Assembly: GCF_040605635.1 (NCBI RefSeq)
Contig: NZ_JBEXDG010000008.1
Location: 62,001-126,000, forward strand
Reading direction: 5' to 3'
Length of the DNA: 64,000 nt
Source of the DNA: Dactylosporangium sp040605635
Lineage (GTDB): Bacteria > Actinomycetota > Actinomycetes > Mycobacteriales > Micromonosporaceae
Shown: in pieces, positions 25,555-34,301 of the stretch
How positions within the stretch are numbered: position 1 is the first letter of the stretch
How the letters are laid out: each line of letters begins with the position of its first letter
Translations under genes and position numbers: made by a program
The notes under the pieces: generated by a model
The model's database searches: none
Seen by the model: the letters and a program-made list of their open reading frames with translations, nothing else
What the model was told of the DNA's origin: nothing

Positions 25555-27909
25555 TCAGGCCGGGGCGACGGCGTTGTGCTGGGCGGCGAGGAGGTCGCTC
25601 ATCGCGGCGGCCGGCATCGGGCGGGCGAGGTGGTAGCCCTGGCCGAGGGTGTAGCCGAGTTCGGTCAGCCGGTGGGCCTGGTCGGCGTTCTCGATGCCCT
25701 CGGCGATCGTGTCCAGGCCGAGGGCCAGGGCGAGCTGCATGACCGCCCGGGCCACCGCCTGGCGGGCGTCGGCCGCGGGGGAGCCCGGCGGGTCGAGTTC
25801 GATGCCGTCGACGAAGGACTTGTCGAGTTTGATGATGTCGGCCGGGAAGGCGCGGAGCAGGCTGAGGGACGACTCGCCGGTGCCGAAGTCGTCGAGGGCG
25901 AGGCGGACGCCGAGGGCGTGCAGCTGGTGCAGGGCGCGGGAGACCTGCGGGCCGCGCAGGACCGCGGATTCCGTCAGCTCCAGCACGAGGTGGTCGGCGG
26001 GCAGGCCGGAGTCGGCGAGGGCGGCCTGGACGTCGGCGACGAAGTCGGGGTCGTGCAGCTGGCGGGCGGAGACGTTCGGGCCCATCTTCTGCAGGGCGTC
26101 GGGACCGAACTCGGCGAGCCAGCGGGCCGCCTGACGGCAGGTCTCGCGCAGGACCCAGCGGCCGAGGGGGACGATCAGGCCGGTGCTCTCGGCGGCGGGG
26201 ATGAACTCGGCCGGGGAGATCAGGCCGCGGGTCGGGTGCTGCCAGCGGACCAGGGCCTCGACGCCGACGATGCGGCCGGTGTGCAGGGCGATGACGGGCT
26301 GGTAGTGGACGGTGAACTCGCCGGCGTCGAGGGCTCGGCGCAGTTCGCCGCCGAGCTGGGCGTGGTTGGCGACGGGCTGGGCCATGCCGTCGTGGTAGCG
26401 GACCCAGTTGCCCTTGCCGCGTTGTTTGGCGGCGTACATGGCGACGTCCGCGGCGCGCAGGAGCCGGTCCAGTGGTGTGCCGGCGGGTGCGGTCGCGATG
26501 CCGATGCTCGCGTGGACCAGCAGGCGGTGCGCGCTGAGCGGGGCGGTGAACGCGTCCAGGATCCGTTGCGCGATCGTCTCGCCGAGGGCGGTCGGCTCGG
26601 TCACGAGGACGGCGAACTCGTCGCCGCCGAGGCGGACAGGCAGGCCGTCGGTGACGCTCTCCCGGCGGAGCACCTCGGCGAGGGCGATGAGCAGGTCGTC
26701 GCCGACGTCGTGACCGAGCGAGTCGTTGATGGTCTTGAAGTCGTCGAGATCGACGAGGAGCACCGTCGCGTCGCCCTGGGCGAGCTGCGCGCCGAGGCGC
26801 CGGCGGAACAGGGCACGGTTGGCCAGACCTGTCAGGCCGTCGTGGGTGGCCTCGTGCTCGAGGCGTTCCTGCGATGCGCGTTTGTCGGCGAGCAGCCGGG
26901 CGTTCTCCCGGAACGCGACGAACTGGCGGATGGTGACGAGCCCTGTCACCAGTACCGACGCGGCGATGACGACCTTGTCGGGCCAGGACGGCTCGCCGGG
27001 GATGACGGCGATGAGCGGCACGTCGGCGGCCGCGACGGCGAGATAGGGCAGCCAGGTGCCGGCGCGACCGGGGCGGGCGGCGGCGGGCGTCCACTGCCGC
27101 CGGACCGCCAGGGCGCCGAGCGCCGCGGCGAACGGCATGACCACGGCGTGGGCGGGCACCGAGCCGGCGTCGCCGCCGTGCACCAGCAGCAGCGCGACGA
27201 CGGCGCCGGCCAGGCCGGTCGAGGCGACCAGGCGCAGCGCGGACCGGTCGATCGGACCGCCCCGCACATAGGCGACCTTGGTGATGCTGCCGGCCGCGAG
27301 CGCGAACGACATGCCGAGCAGGGTGATCGTCTGGGTGGTCCACTGCTGCGTCGCGGTGATCATCGGGGCGAGGCCGAAGTGGAACAGGACGGTGCCGCTG
27401 CCGAGGAACGCGATCGAACGGTCCAGCCACTGCCGCCAGCGTTCGTTGGCACTGGTGATGCCGAGCGGGACCCGCGCCATCGCCCACATCGCGGCGAGGA
27501 AGCCGATCCCTGCCAGGACGGCCGCCGCGATCGGCAGCGACGGCAGGACGGACGTGTCGCGGAACCCGGCGACCGCGAGTCCGGCGAAGCCGAGGCCGAT
27601 GCTGCCGAACGCGACGAGCAGCAGCCGCCAGAACTGGCGGGCCGGGCGGGTGAGCGGGGCACGCCGCAGCAGGTCGAGGACGGCCGCCGCGGCCGCCGCG
27701 GACGCGAGCGGCAGCGGGAGGTACGCCACGGTCGCCGGGCCGATGCCGGTGGCCAGCCAGAGCACGTACCACAGGGCGCCGGCGGCCGTGATGCCGAGCG
27801 TGGCCACGACGTAGCGCTTCGGGGCACGGCGATCAGCGGTCACGAAGGGCACGATCGGCCGGCCGGGCGGGCGGATGAAGAAGCGAACCGCGCCGCCACC
27901 GAACGGCAA
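25555..27909 (-). CDS. Membrane-bound GGDEF-EAL cyclic-di-GMP protein
   Basis: Up to 784 residues. The N-terminal ~330 residues hold about eight to ten hydrophobic helices without a motif I can name. GGDEF follows with an intact active site (GGDEF at 428-432), then EAL with its catalytic set: EAL at 551-553, NVSARQL, ELTES, DDFGTG, KLDKSFV and EGIEN. Both synthesis and hydrolysis of cyclic-di-GMP are therefore possible. The start is uncertain: TTG at 27909 is the longest, and GTG at 27852 or 27843 is equally plausible. It lies 30 bases after a TIGR04222-type membrane protein gene on the same strand. Confidence 0.88.
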   Translation of the reverse strand: MPFGGGAVRFFIRPPGRPIVPFVTADRRAPKRYVVATLGITAAGALWYVLWLATGIGPATVAYLPLPLASAAAAAAVLDLLRRAPLTRPARQFWRLLLVAFGSIGLGFAGLAVAGFRDTSVLPSLPIAAAVLAGIGFLAAMWAMARVPLGITSANERWRQWLDRSIAFLGSGTVLFHFGLAPMITATQQWTTQTITLLGMSFALAAGSITKVAYVRGGPIDRSALRLVASTGLAGAVVALLLVHGGDAGSVPAHAVVMPFAAALGALAVRRQWTPAAARPGRAGTWLPYLAVAAADVPLIAVIPGEPSWPDKVVIAASVLVTGLVTIRQFVAFRENARLLADKRASQERLEHEATHDGLTGLANRALFRRRLGAQLAQGDATVLLVDLDDFKTINDSLGHDVGDDLLIALAEVLRRESVTDGLPVRLGGDEFAVLVTEPTALGETIAQRILDAFTAPLSAHRLLVHASIGIATAPAGTPLDRLLRAADVAMYAAKQRGKGNWVRYHDGMAQPVANHAQLGGELRRALDAGEFTVHYQPVIALHTGRIVGVEALVRWQHPTRGLISPAEFIPAAESTGLIVPLGRWVLRETCRQAARWLAEFGPDALQKMGPNVSARQLHDPDFVADVQAALADSGLPADHLVLELTESAVLRGPQVSRALHQLHALGVRLALDDFGTGESSLSLLRAFPADIIKLDKSFVDGIELDPPGSPAADARQAVARAVMQLALALGLDTIAEGIENADQAHRLTELGYTLGQGYHLARPMPAAAMSDLLAAQHNAVAPA

Positions 27910-27939
27910 CCCGCTGCGACCGGCGGTGGGGAAAGAGGG

Positions 27940-28821
27940 TCAGCCGCTGCTGCAGCTGGACTCGTCGCTGTACGGGACCCCACGGTCGCCCCGGTAGCCG
28001 CCGCTGCCCGTGGTGCGTTGCTGGAACACGTTCGCGGCCCGGGCGAAGGCCGGGTCGGCGGTCCACAGGACGGCGATGCCGAACAGGCCGACGGCGAGTG
28101 TGGCGGCGGCCGGGCCGTTGCCGGTCAGGGAAGGGTTGTGCCGGGGCGCGAGGGCGTCGTGCCGGCGGCGCAGGTCGTGGACCACCCGGTCGGCGCGGCG
28201 GGTGCGGATCGGCGTCATGGCGGCCAGGACGATGCCCGCGAACAGCGCGGCCAGCGCACAGAACACGGTCAGCAGGGCTACCACGAAGGCGGACAGGTCC
28301 GGAGTGTCGCCGGTGGGCAGGTTCAGCGCGAAGCGTGCCACGCCGAACACCGCCAGGACGAACAACGGCACCGAGGTCAACCGCATCGCCAGGCGCCGTC
28401 CCGGCGACAGCAGCGCACCCTGCCCCCGGAGCTGTTCGCCGGTGCGGTCGAGCACGGCACGGACGGCGGGGTCGGACGGCAGCCCGCGGACCGCCATTCC
28501 GCCCCGGGCCGCGTGGTGGACGGCCGCGGCGAGCTCACCCCCGCCGCGCGGCGCCGGGCCACCGGTGTGGATCGCATCGCCGGCTGCCTGGACGCTGCCG
28601 GTACTGCGCAGCGCCGCGACCGACGCGTACAGGGCCTGCAGCGGGCCTCCGGTCAGGTAGGCGACGTGCTCTGGGCCCGGCTCGCGATCCAGGGCGGGAC
28701 CGCCCCCGCCGCGGAGCATCGCCCGTAGCGCCACCGCGACGAGCCACGCGAGCAGCACGACGACCACGTACGTGATCAGGTCCCGCGCACCGCCGAGATC
28801 GCGGGGATCCAGACCCACCAT
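27940..28821 (-). CDS. TIGR04222-type membrane protein
   Basis: About 293 residues from the ATG at 28821 (MVGLDP). One N-terminal helix (ITYVVVVLLAWLVAVALR), then PEHVAYLTGGPLQALYASVAALRSTG, a soluble domain, and three further hydrophobic segments. It ends in a short Ser/Cys/Gly tail, SSCSSG. This matches the actinobacterial TIGR04222 family, whose members usually end in a Gly/Cys-rich tail. Function unknown. The next gene on the strand encodes the GGDEF-EAL protein. The 281 bases upstream, to the divergent protease gene, contain no gene I can support. Confidence 0.75.
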   Translation of the reverse strand: MVGLDPRDLGGARDLITYVVVVLLAWLVAVALRAMLRGGGGPALDREPGPEHVAYLTGGPLQALYASVAALRSTGSVQAAGDAIHTGGPAPRGGGELAAAVHHAARGGMAVRGLPSDPAVRAVLDRTGEQLRGQGALLSPGRRLAMRLTSVPLFVLAVFGVARFALNLPTGDTPDLSAFVVALLTVFCALAALFAGIVLAAMTPIRTRRADRVVHDLRRRHDALAPRHNPSLTGNGPAAATLAVGLFGIAVLWTADPAFARAANVFQQRTTGSGGYRGDRGVPYSDESSCSSG

Positions 28822-29102
28822 GCCGCTGAGCGTAGGCCCGCGTCGCCACTGCGCGGCCGACGCTCGCAGGCGCTGGCGAACGGCAGGGCCGGGTCCCTGC
28901 CGGGCTCGAGGAGCCGGTCGGTTGCCGGGTCGGGTGCGGTCCGGGTGCGGCGGAGCGGGCACCGGTTGACATCGCGTCGGGTCATCGGGTGGAACGGGCG
29001 GACCGGCGGCCCAAGGTGGGTCACGGGCAGTGACTTCCCGGGCGCCGCGGGTCATCGTAGATCTTGCGCCGCGACCACATCAGCGGCGGGAACGGAGATC
29101 CC

Positions 29103-30635
29103 ATGCCTAGATTCGCTTCGCGGCGGCGGGCTGCGGCAGGACGCCGGATCGTGGCGGCCGTCGCGGCCGCGGCTGCGGTGACCGCCGGGCTCGGTGCGGC
29201 CGCAGGGCCCACGACACGACACCAGGTCGGTGACGGCGGCTGGGCCGCCGGGGCCTGGCTCGGCGGCAGCACCGGCAGCGGCGGCACGACGCTCGCCTCG
29301 GTGCGCCAGTCCATCAACGCCTCCACCGGCGCGGCGGCCTCGCTGACCGGCGCCGGCGTCGGAATCGCGCTCATCGACACGGGTGTCGCCCCGGTCGCGG
29401 GCCTGCCGGCGTCGCAGATCGTCAACGGGCCCGACCTGTCGTTCGAGTCGCAGGACCCAAACCTGCGCTACCTCGACACCTACGGGCACGGCACCCACAT
29501 GGCCGGCATCATCGTCGGCAACGACCCGAGCACCGGCACGGTCGGCATCGCACCGAAGGCGAAGCTGACGTCCATCAAGGTCGGCACGGCCAACGGCGCC
29601 GTCGACGTGTCGCAGATCATCGCGGCGATCGACTGGGTCGTCGCGCACCGCAACGACGACCCGGCGAACCCGATCCGCGTCATCAACCTGTCGTACGGCA
29701 CCGGCGGCACCCCGAACTCGTGGACCGACCCGGTGCAGTTCGCGGTCGAGCAGGCGTGGCTGAAGGGCATCGTCGTCGTGGCCGCCGCCGGCAACGAGGG
29801 CAACAACGACATCGTCGTCAGCGACCCCGCCAGCGACCCGGCCGTCATCGCGGTCGCCGCCAGCTCCACCAAGGGCACGGCGACCGTCACCGACGACGAC
29901 TTCGCCTCGTTCACGACGATCGGCGGCAGCAACCGCAGCGTCGACTTCGTCGCTCCCGGCGAGTCGATCGTGTCGCTCGCCGACCCGGGCTCCAACGTCG
30001 ACCTGTCCTACCCGTCGGCGAAGGTCGGCACGACCCTGCTGCGCGGCAGCGGCAGCTCCCAGGCCGCCGCGGTCACCTCGGCGTCGGTCGCGCTGGTGCT
30101 GCAGGCCCGCCCGACCCTGACCCCGGACCAGGTCAAGACCGTGCTGAACACGTCGGCCAGCTTCGTCTCCGGCCTGGCGATGACCCGCAACATCCGCGCC
30201 CTGAACGTCAACGCGGCCCTGGCGTCGCAGAACACCTACGCGACCGGCTGGAACAGGTCCACCGGCAACGGCAAGCTCGACGACGCCCGCGGCTCCAGCC
30301 GCGTGGTCCGCGACAACGTCCCGCTCAGCGGCGACAACTCCGTCTGGGGCCCGTTCAGCCCGGCCGCGTGGGCTCCGCGCAGCGCCGCGGCGACGAGCTG
30401 GTCCGGCGGCACCTGGATGGGCTCCCGCATCGCCGGCGACGGCTGGACGGGCACCTCGTGGGCCTCGAAGACCTGGGCCGCCGCGACGTGGACCACCAAG
30501 CCGTGGACCGGTGCCTCGACGTGGACCGACCCGGACTGGGCAGGCCACTACTGGTCGGGTCACTACTGGTCCGGGCACTACTGGTCCGGCCACTACTGGT
30601 CCAGCGACGGCTGGGCCACGGGCTCCTGGTCATAA
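29103..30635 (+). CDS. Secreted S8 subtilisin-like protease with tryptophan-rich repeat tail
   Basis: This 510-residue protein has an arginine-rich N-terminus and a hydrophobic export signal (about 14-34). The catalytic triad is present: Asp92 (LIDTG), His129 (GHGTH) and Ser319 (in GSGSSQAAA, replacing the common GTSMA), with the oxyanion Asn in AAAGNEG. After the protease domain the last ~110 residues are rich in Trp, Ser, Thr and Gly, spaced as W every four to six residues, ending in four GHYWS units. GGAG five bases upstream supports the ATG at 29103. The tail may bind the cell surface or polymers; this is inference. A strong terminator follows. Confidence 0.9.
   Translation: MPRFASRRRAAAGRRIVAAVAAAAAVTAGLGAAAGPTTRHQVGDGGWAAGAWLGGSTGSGGTTLASVRQSINASTGAAASLTGAGVGIALIDTGVAPVAGLPASQIVNGPDLSFESQDPNLRYLDTYGHGTHMAGIIVGNDPSTGTVGIAPKAKLTSIKVGTANGAVDVSQIIAAIDWVVAHRNDDPANPIRVINLSYGTGGTPNSWTDPVQFAVEQAWLKGIVVVAAAGNEGNNDIVVSDPASDPAVIAVAASSTKGTATVTDDDFASFTTIGGSNRSVDFVAPGESIVSLADPGSNVDLSYPSAKVGTTLLRGSGSSQAAAVTSASVALVLQARPTLTPDQVKTVLNTSASFVSGLAMTRNIRALNVNAALASQNTYATGWNRSTGNGKLDDARGSSRVVRDNVPLSGDNSVWGPFSPAAWAPRSAAATSWSGGTWMGSRIAGDGWTGTSWASKTWAAATWTTKPWTGASTWTDPDWAGHYWSGHYWSGHYWSGHYWSSDGWATGSWS
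30543..30602 (+). repeat. Four tandem 15-bp repeats encoding GHYWS
   Basis: Four in-frame copies of GGNCACTACTGGTCN differ only at the third base of the Gly and Ser codons. They encode consecutive GHYWS units at the end of the subtilase. The phase-perfect length means copy number could change without a frameshift. Confidence 0.9.
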
Positions 30636-30650
30636 CGAACGAGCAGCGCT

Positions 30651-30690
30651 GCGCCGGGCCACCGAAATGGCCCGGCGCGGCCGCGTTTTT
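30651..30690 (+). terminator. Rho-independent terminator after the subtilase gene
   Basis: An 11-bp perfect stem (GCGCCGGGCCA and its complement at 30668-30678) closes a CCGAAA loop and is followed within eight bases by TTTTT. Confidence 0.85.
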
Positions 30691-30693
30691 GTC

Positions 30694-30918
30694 AGAAGGG
30701 CGCCGCGAGGAGATCGCCGGACCGCTCGGCGCCGACATCCACATCGGCCTGCCCGAGTCGGAGGAGCCGCGGGTCGCCGAGCTGATCCCGCCGGACTGAC
30801 CATCGTCGACCTGGACGCGCACGCGACCTACGCCTACGCCATGAACAAGATGGGCGGCGGCCTTGCCGACATGCGGGCGTTCGGGCCCATCGCCGCCGCG
30901 TGGGCGGCGATGGGCTGA
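30694..30918 (+). pseudogene. Remnant of a beta-lactamase-family serine hydrolase
   Basis: Two fragments in different frames resemble the C-terminal half of an EstB-like serine hydrolase. The first (to 30799) reads REEIAGPLGADIHIGLPE then PRVAELIPPD and stops. The second, from about 30799 in the next frame, reads DAHATYAYAMNKMGGGL and ends AAAWAAMG. The order is correct for the family, but the stretch between them and the whole N-terminal catalytic half are missing. The remnant lies directly after the subtilase terminator. Confidence 0.65.
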
Positions 30919-30923
30919 GCCGA

Positions 30924-32384
30924 TCAGGCGAGCGGCCGCGACGCCGGGGTGATCGGGGCGGGGAGGTTGCCGCCGCCCTTGAGGTACTGGTGGACGGCCG
31001 CCGCCGCCGAGCGGCCCTCCGCGATCGCCCACACGATCAGCGACGGTCCGCGGCGGGCGTCGCCGGCCACGAAGATGCCGGGCACCGACGTCTGCCACTC
31101 GGCGTCCGTGTCGATGGTGCCCCGGCCGTTGCGGGTCAGCTCGACCTGCTCCAGGTGCGGGCCGTCCTGCGTGCCCGCGAACCCGATCGCCAGCAGCGCC
31201 AGGTCGGCCGGGATCTCCCGGATGGTGCCCTCCACCTCGGTCAGCGTGAAGCCCGGGCCGAGGACGACGTCGACGAGCTCGACGGCCTTCAGCGCGCCGT
31301 CGTCGTCGCCGACGAAGCGGCGGATCGCGCAGCCGTAGTTGCGCTCGCCGCCCTCCTCGTGCGCGGAGCCGCTGCGCAGCATGATCGGCCACGTCGGCCA
31401 CGGGTTGCGGGTGCCGTCGCGCTGCGGCGGCGGCAGCGGGGCGACCTCGACGAGCTGCACGCTCGTCGCGCCCTGCCGGTGGGCGGTGCCGAGGCAGTCC
31501 GCGGCGGTGTCGCCACCACCGACGACGATGACGTGCCGGCCGGCCGCGGTGATCGGCGGCGCGTCCAGCTTGCCGGCGACGACCTTGTTGGCGCCTTCCA
31601 GGTACACCATCGCCTGGTGAATCCCGGTCAGCTCACGGCCCGGGGTCTCCGGCACGTCACGGGCGTCGAGCGCGCCGCAGGCGAGGACGACGGCGTCGTG
31701 CCGGCGGCGGAGCTCGGCGAGGGAGACGTCCACGCCGACATGGCAGTTGGTGACAAACGTCACGCCCTCGGCGGTCATCTGGGTCAGCCGCTGGTCGATG
31801 TGGTGCTTCTCGAACTTGAAGTCCGGGATGCCGTAGCGCAGCAGGCCGCCGGGGGCGTCGCTGCGTTCGTACACGGTGGTCGCGTGGCCGGCGCGGGCCA
31901 GCTGCTGCGCCGCGGCCAGACCTGCCGGTCCGGAGCCGACCACGGCCACGCTCTTGCCCGACAGCGTCACCACCGGGAACGGCTTCAGCGGCCCGTCGTC
32001 GGTGGCCCGGTTGATGATCTCGACCTCGACCTGCTTGATCGTGACCGGGTCGTCACCGATGCCGAGGACGCAGGCCGCCTCGCACGGCGCCGGGCACAAC
32101 CGGCCCGTGAACTCGGGGAAGTTGTTCGTCGCGTGCAACGTGTCGGCGGCGCGGTCCCAGTCGCCGGTGCGCACCAGGTCGTTCCAGTCGGGGATCAGGT
32201 TCCCCAGCGGGCAGCCGTTGTGGCAGTACGGGACGCCGCAGTTCATGCACCGGCTGGCCTGCTCGTGGATCAGCTGGCCGTCGGCGCGCTGATACACGTC
32301 CCGCCAGTCGGCGACCCGCTCGGGCACCGGGCGCAGCAGCGGCAGTTGACGACCGTACTTCATGAAGCCCATAGGATCGGGCAC
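30924..32384 (-). CDS. gltD: Glutamate synthase small (beta) subunit
   Basis: This 486-residue protein has the N-terminal [4Fe-4S] cysteine clusters (CMNCGVPYC, CPLG, then CPAPCEAAC), an FAD-binding GSGPAGLAAAQQL, an NADPH-binding VVGGGDTAADCLG, and the C-terminal VAGDARRGPSLIVWAI. It passes electrons from NADPH to the large subunit for glutamine-dependent glutamate synthesis. GGAGGT five bases upstream fixes the GTG start at 32384. The usual neighbour gltB is absent from both sides. The ~297 bases upstream to the next gene show no coding signal. Confidence 0.95.
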   Translation of the reverse strand: MPDPMGFMKYGRQLPLLRPVPERVADWRDVYQRADGQLIHEQASRCMNCGVPYCHNGCPLGNLIPDWNDLVRTGDWDRAADTLHATNNFPEFTGRLCPAPCEAACVLGIGDDPVTIKQVEVEIINRATDDGPLKPFPVVTLSGKSVAVVGSGPAGLAAAQQLARAGHATTVYERSDAPGGLLRYGIPDFKFEKHHIDQRLTQMTAEGVTFVTNCHVGVDVSLAELRRRHDAVVLACGALDARDVPETPGRELTGIHQAMVYLEGANKVVAGKLDAPPITAAGRHVIVVGGGDTAADCLGTAHRQGATSVQLVEVAPLPPPQRDGTRNPWPTWPIMLRSGSAHEEGGERNYGCAIRRFVGDDDGALKAVELVDVVLGPGFTLTEVEGTIREIPADLALLAIGFAGTQDGPHLEQVELTRNGRGTIDTDAEWQTSVPGIFVAGDARRGPSLIVWAIAEGRSAAAAVHQYLKGGGNLPAPITPASRPLA

Positions 32385-32681
32385 AGCTGACCTCCACCGT
32401 TACCTGGCGGTGCATCGGAATGCGGTGGGACAGCGTTGGCCCGGCCTGTGACGACGCGGCCGTGCACGAGCCGCGGATATCGCACCATAGCGGTTGGGCC
32501 CTGGCCTGTCACAAGCCCTGCCGTTGCCAAATCCGCCACACCGTGCCCGCGCGGTCCCTTTGCCCTGAGTGCGGCGCCGGTGAACGGTCGATCAGGTCGT
32601 CTCAGCTGGTGGCGGCGATGTCGAGGACGTCGCCGCGGCGCGGGGCGCAGGTCGCGTACGGCGCGACGCCGGGCGGCGGGG

Positions 32682-33116
32682 TCAGACGACGCAGAACTCG
32701 TTGCCCTCGGGATCGGCCATGACGACGTGGCTCGGCACGCCGGCGACGGCGACCTCCTCGACGACCGTCGCGCCGGCCACGATCAGCCGTCGCACCGTCT
32801 CGGCGATGCTCGGCCACCGCTCGTCCTGCGGCCGGTCGCGGCCGCCGGCCTTGACGTCGAGGTGCAGCCGGTTCTTGACGGTCTTCGGCTCCGGCACCTT
32901 CAGGAACGTGAGCGTCGGCCGGGCCCCGCCGGGGTCGTGCAGGTAGGCCGCGGCGTCCCACTCCTGCGGCGGCACCTCCCACCGGATCAGCCACTCCTCC
33001 CGGCTCGCGAAGCCCTCCGGCACCGGCGCATCCACATAGCCGAGGGCCTCCCGCCAGAACGCGGCCAGCCGCACCGGCTCGGCGCAGTCCACCGTGACGC
33101 CCCACGCGACAGTCAT
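32682..33116 (-). CDS. VOC-superfamily (glyoxalase-like) protein
   Basis: This 144-residue protein begins at the ATG at 33116 (MTVAWGVTVDC). It has two beta-alpha-beta units of the vicinal-oxygen-chelate fold: CAEPVRLAAFWREALGY in the first and HLDVKAGG to VMADPEGNEFCVV in the second. The ending DPEGNEFCVV is typical of a large unassigned actinobacterial subfamily related to bleomycin-resistance proteins. The substrate is unknown. Confidence 0.85.
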   Translation of the reverse strand: MTVAWGVTVDCAEPVRLAAFWREALGYVDAPVPEGFASREEWLIRWEVPPQEWDAAAYLHDPGGARPTLTFLKVPEPKTVKNRLHLDVKAGGRDRPQDERWPSIAETVRRLIVAGATVVEEVAVAGVPSHVVMADPEGNEFCVV

Positions 33117-33168
33117 GCGCCTGCTGTACCCGATCACCGCCACCGCTGAACGCGGCTCCGTATGGGGG

Positions 33169-33194
33169 GAAGGGCCTGGAAGGGCCTGGAAGGG
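33169..33194. repeat. Short tandem repeat GAAGGGCCTG
   Basis: Two full copies and a partial third of a ten-base unit, GAAGGGCCTG, lie in the gap before the TVP38/DedA-like gene. They are non-coding. Confidence 0.6.
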
Positions 33195-33226
33195 CACAGC
33201 CCGGCGCGGGGCGGCATGATGGGATC

Positions 33227-33913
33227 ATGACCGTTCGCGCCGGGATCCTGCACATCGCCGGGATTGTCGTGCTCGCGGCGGTGGTGGTCGGGGCGGCGGT
33301 GCTCATCGGCGTGCCGGACCAGCAGCGGCTGCGCGGCAGTGTCGAGGCGCTCGGGTGGTGGGCGCCGGTGGCGTTCAGTGCGCTGTACGCCCTCGTGTCG
33401 TTGTCGCCGCTGCCGAAGACGGTGTTCACGCTCGCGGCCGGGGCGCTGTTCGGGGTCGCGGCCGGGGTCGTGATCGTCGTCGCCGGGGCGATGCTCGGGG
33501 CGGTGATGGCGTTCTACCTGGGGCGGCTGCTGGGGCGGGACACCGTGCGGTGGCTGACCGGGGGGCGGTTGGACCGGCTCGACGCCATGCTGGCCGACAA
33601 CGGGCTGCGCACGATCGTGCTGGCCAGGCTGATCCCGGTGGTGCCGTTCACCGCGGTCAACTACGTCGCCGGGCTCACGTCCGTGCGGTTGCGGGACTTC
33701 CTCGCCGGCACGGTGGTGGGGATGCTGCCGGCGACGACCGCGTACGTGACCGTCGGCGCGTACGGCTCGCAGCCCGGTCACTGGCCGCTGTGGGCGGCGC
33801 TGAGCGCGCTGGTGGTGCTCACCGTCGGCGGCCTGGGCCTGGAACGTCACCGTCGGCGCAAGGCCGCAGCCGGTGGCTCGCGCATGGACAAGGCGGGCAG
33901 GGCTACAGGGTGA
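33227..33913 (+). CDS. TVP38/TMEM64 (DedA-like) membrane protein
   Basis: This 228-residue membrane protein has an N-terminal helix, then LSPLPKTVFTLAAGALFG, a GAMLGAVMAFYLGRLLGRD helix-loop, and ARLIPVVPFTAVNYVAG, the conserved core of the VTT (DedA/TVP38) fold. Family members are linked to lipid transport and membrane homeostasis. The C-terminal ~30 residues are basic and cytoplasmic. The 3' end overlaps the convergent PPOX gene by 11 bases. Confidence 0.87.
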   Translation: MTVRAGILHIAGIVVLAAVVVGAAVLIGVPDQQRLRGSVEALGWWAPVAFSALYALVSLSPLPKTVFTLAAGALFGVAAGVVIVVAGAMLGAVMAFYLGRLLGRDTVRWLTGGRLDRLDAMLADNGLRTIVLARLIPVVPFTAVNYVAGLTSVRLRDFLAGTVVGMLPATTAYVTVGAYGSQPGHWPLWAALSALVVLTVGGLGLERHRRRKAAAGGSRMDKAGRATG

Positions 33914-34301
33914 TCCGCAGCATCACCCGATCCCTGCGCCGGCCACGGGTGGCGAGGCGTTCGACGAGCATGAACAGGCGGTACTCCAGGCCGTACTTGT
34001 GCCGCACCAGGTCCGTCATCCTGGCGACCGGGGCCGGGTCGGTGACGATCTCGGCGGTGCCCGGGACCGGCTCGTGGTCCGGGTCGGTCCTGCCGGTGCG
34101 GCTGCACGGCACGAGCAGTACGCGGGGGTCGTGGCGGAGGCGCCCGACCTTGTAGCTCCAGGCGGGGGTGGTCACGACGAGGGCGTCGCCGTCCGGCGTG
34201 ATCCAGACCGGCGTGGCGACCGGTGACCCGTCGCGCTTGAACGTGGTGAGGGAGACGTAGCGCTGCCTGCCGAGTGCGACGGTCGTGGAGGTGTGGTTCA
34301 T
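33903..34301 (-). CDS. PPOX-class (FMN/F420-binding split-barrel) oxidoreductase
   Basis: About 132 residues from the ATG at 34301 (MNHTS). The split-barrel core is clear: RYVSLTTFKRDGSPVATPVWI, ALVVTTPAWSYKVGRLRHDPRV, and a C-terminal LRITL strand. It belongs to the small F420- or FMN-dependent group common in actinomycetes, which reduce or bind unidentified cofactor partners. No operon partner is seen. Confidence 0.85.
   Translation of the reverse strand: MNHTSTTVALGRQRYVSLTTFKRDGSPVATPVWITPDGDALVVTTPAWSYKVGRLRHDPRVLLVPCSRTGRTDPDHEPVPGTAEIVTDPAPVARMTDLVRHKYGLEYRLFMLVERLATRGRRRDRVMLRITL

Noticed and set aside
30543..30602. CRISPR-like array
   Set aside because: The repeats are 15 bp, directly adjacent without spacers, in frame, and code for GHYWS units.
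33903..33913. Overlap of the TVP38/DedA-like and PPOX genes as a sign of an error
   Set aside because: Short convergent 3' overlaps are ordinary in compact actinomycete genomes, and both C-termini look normal.
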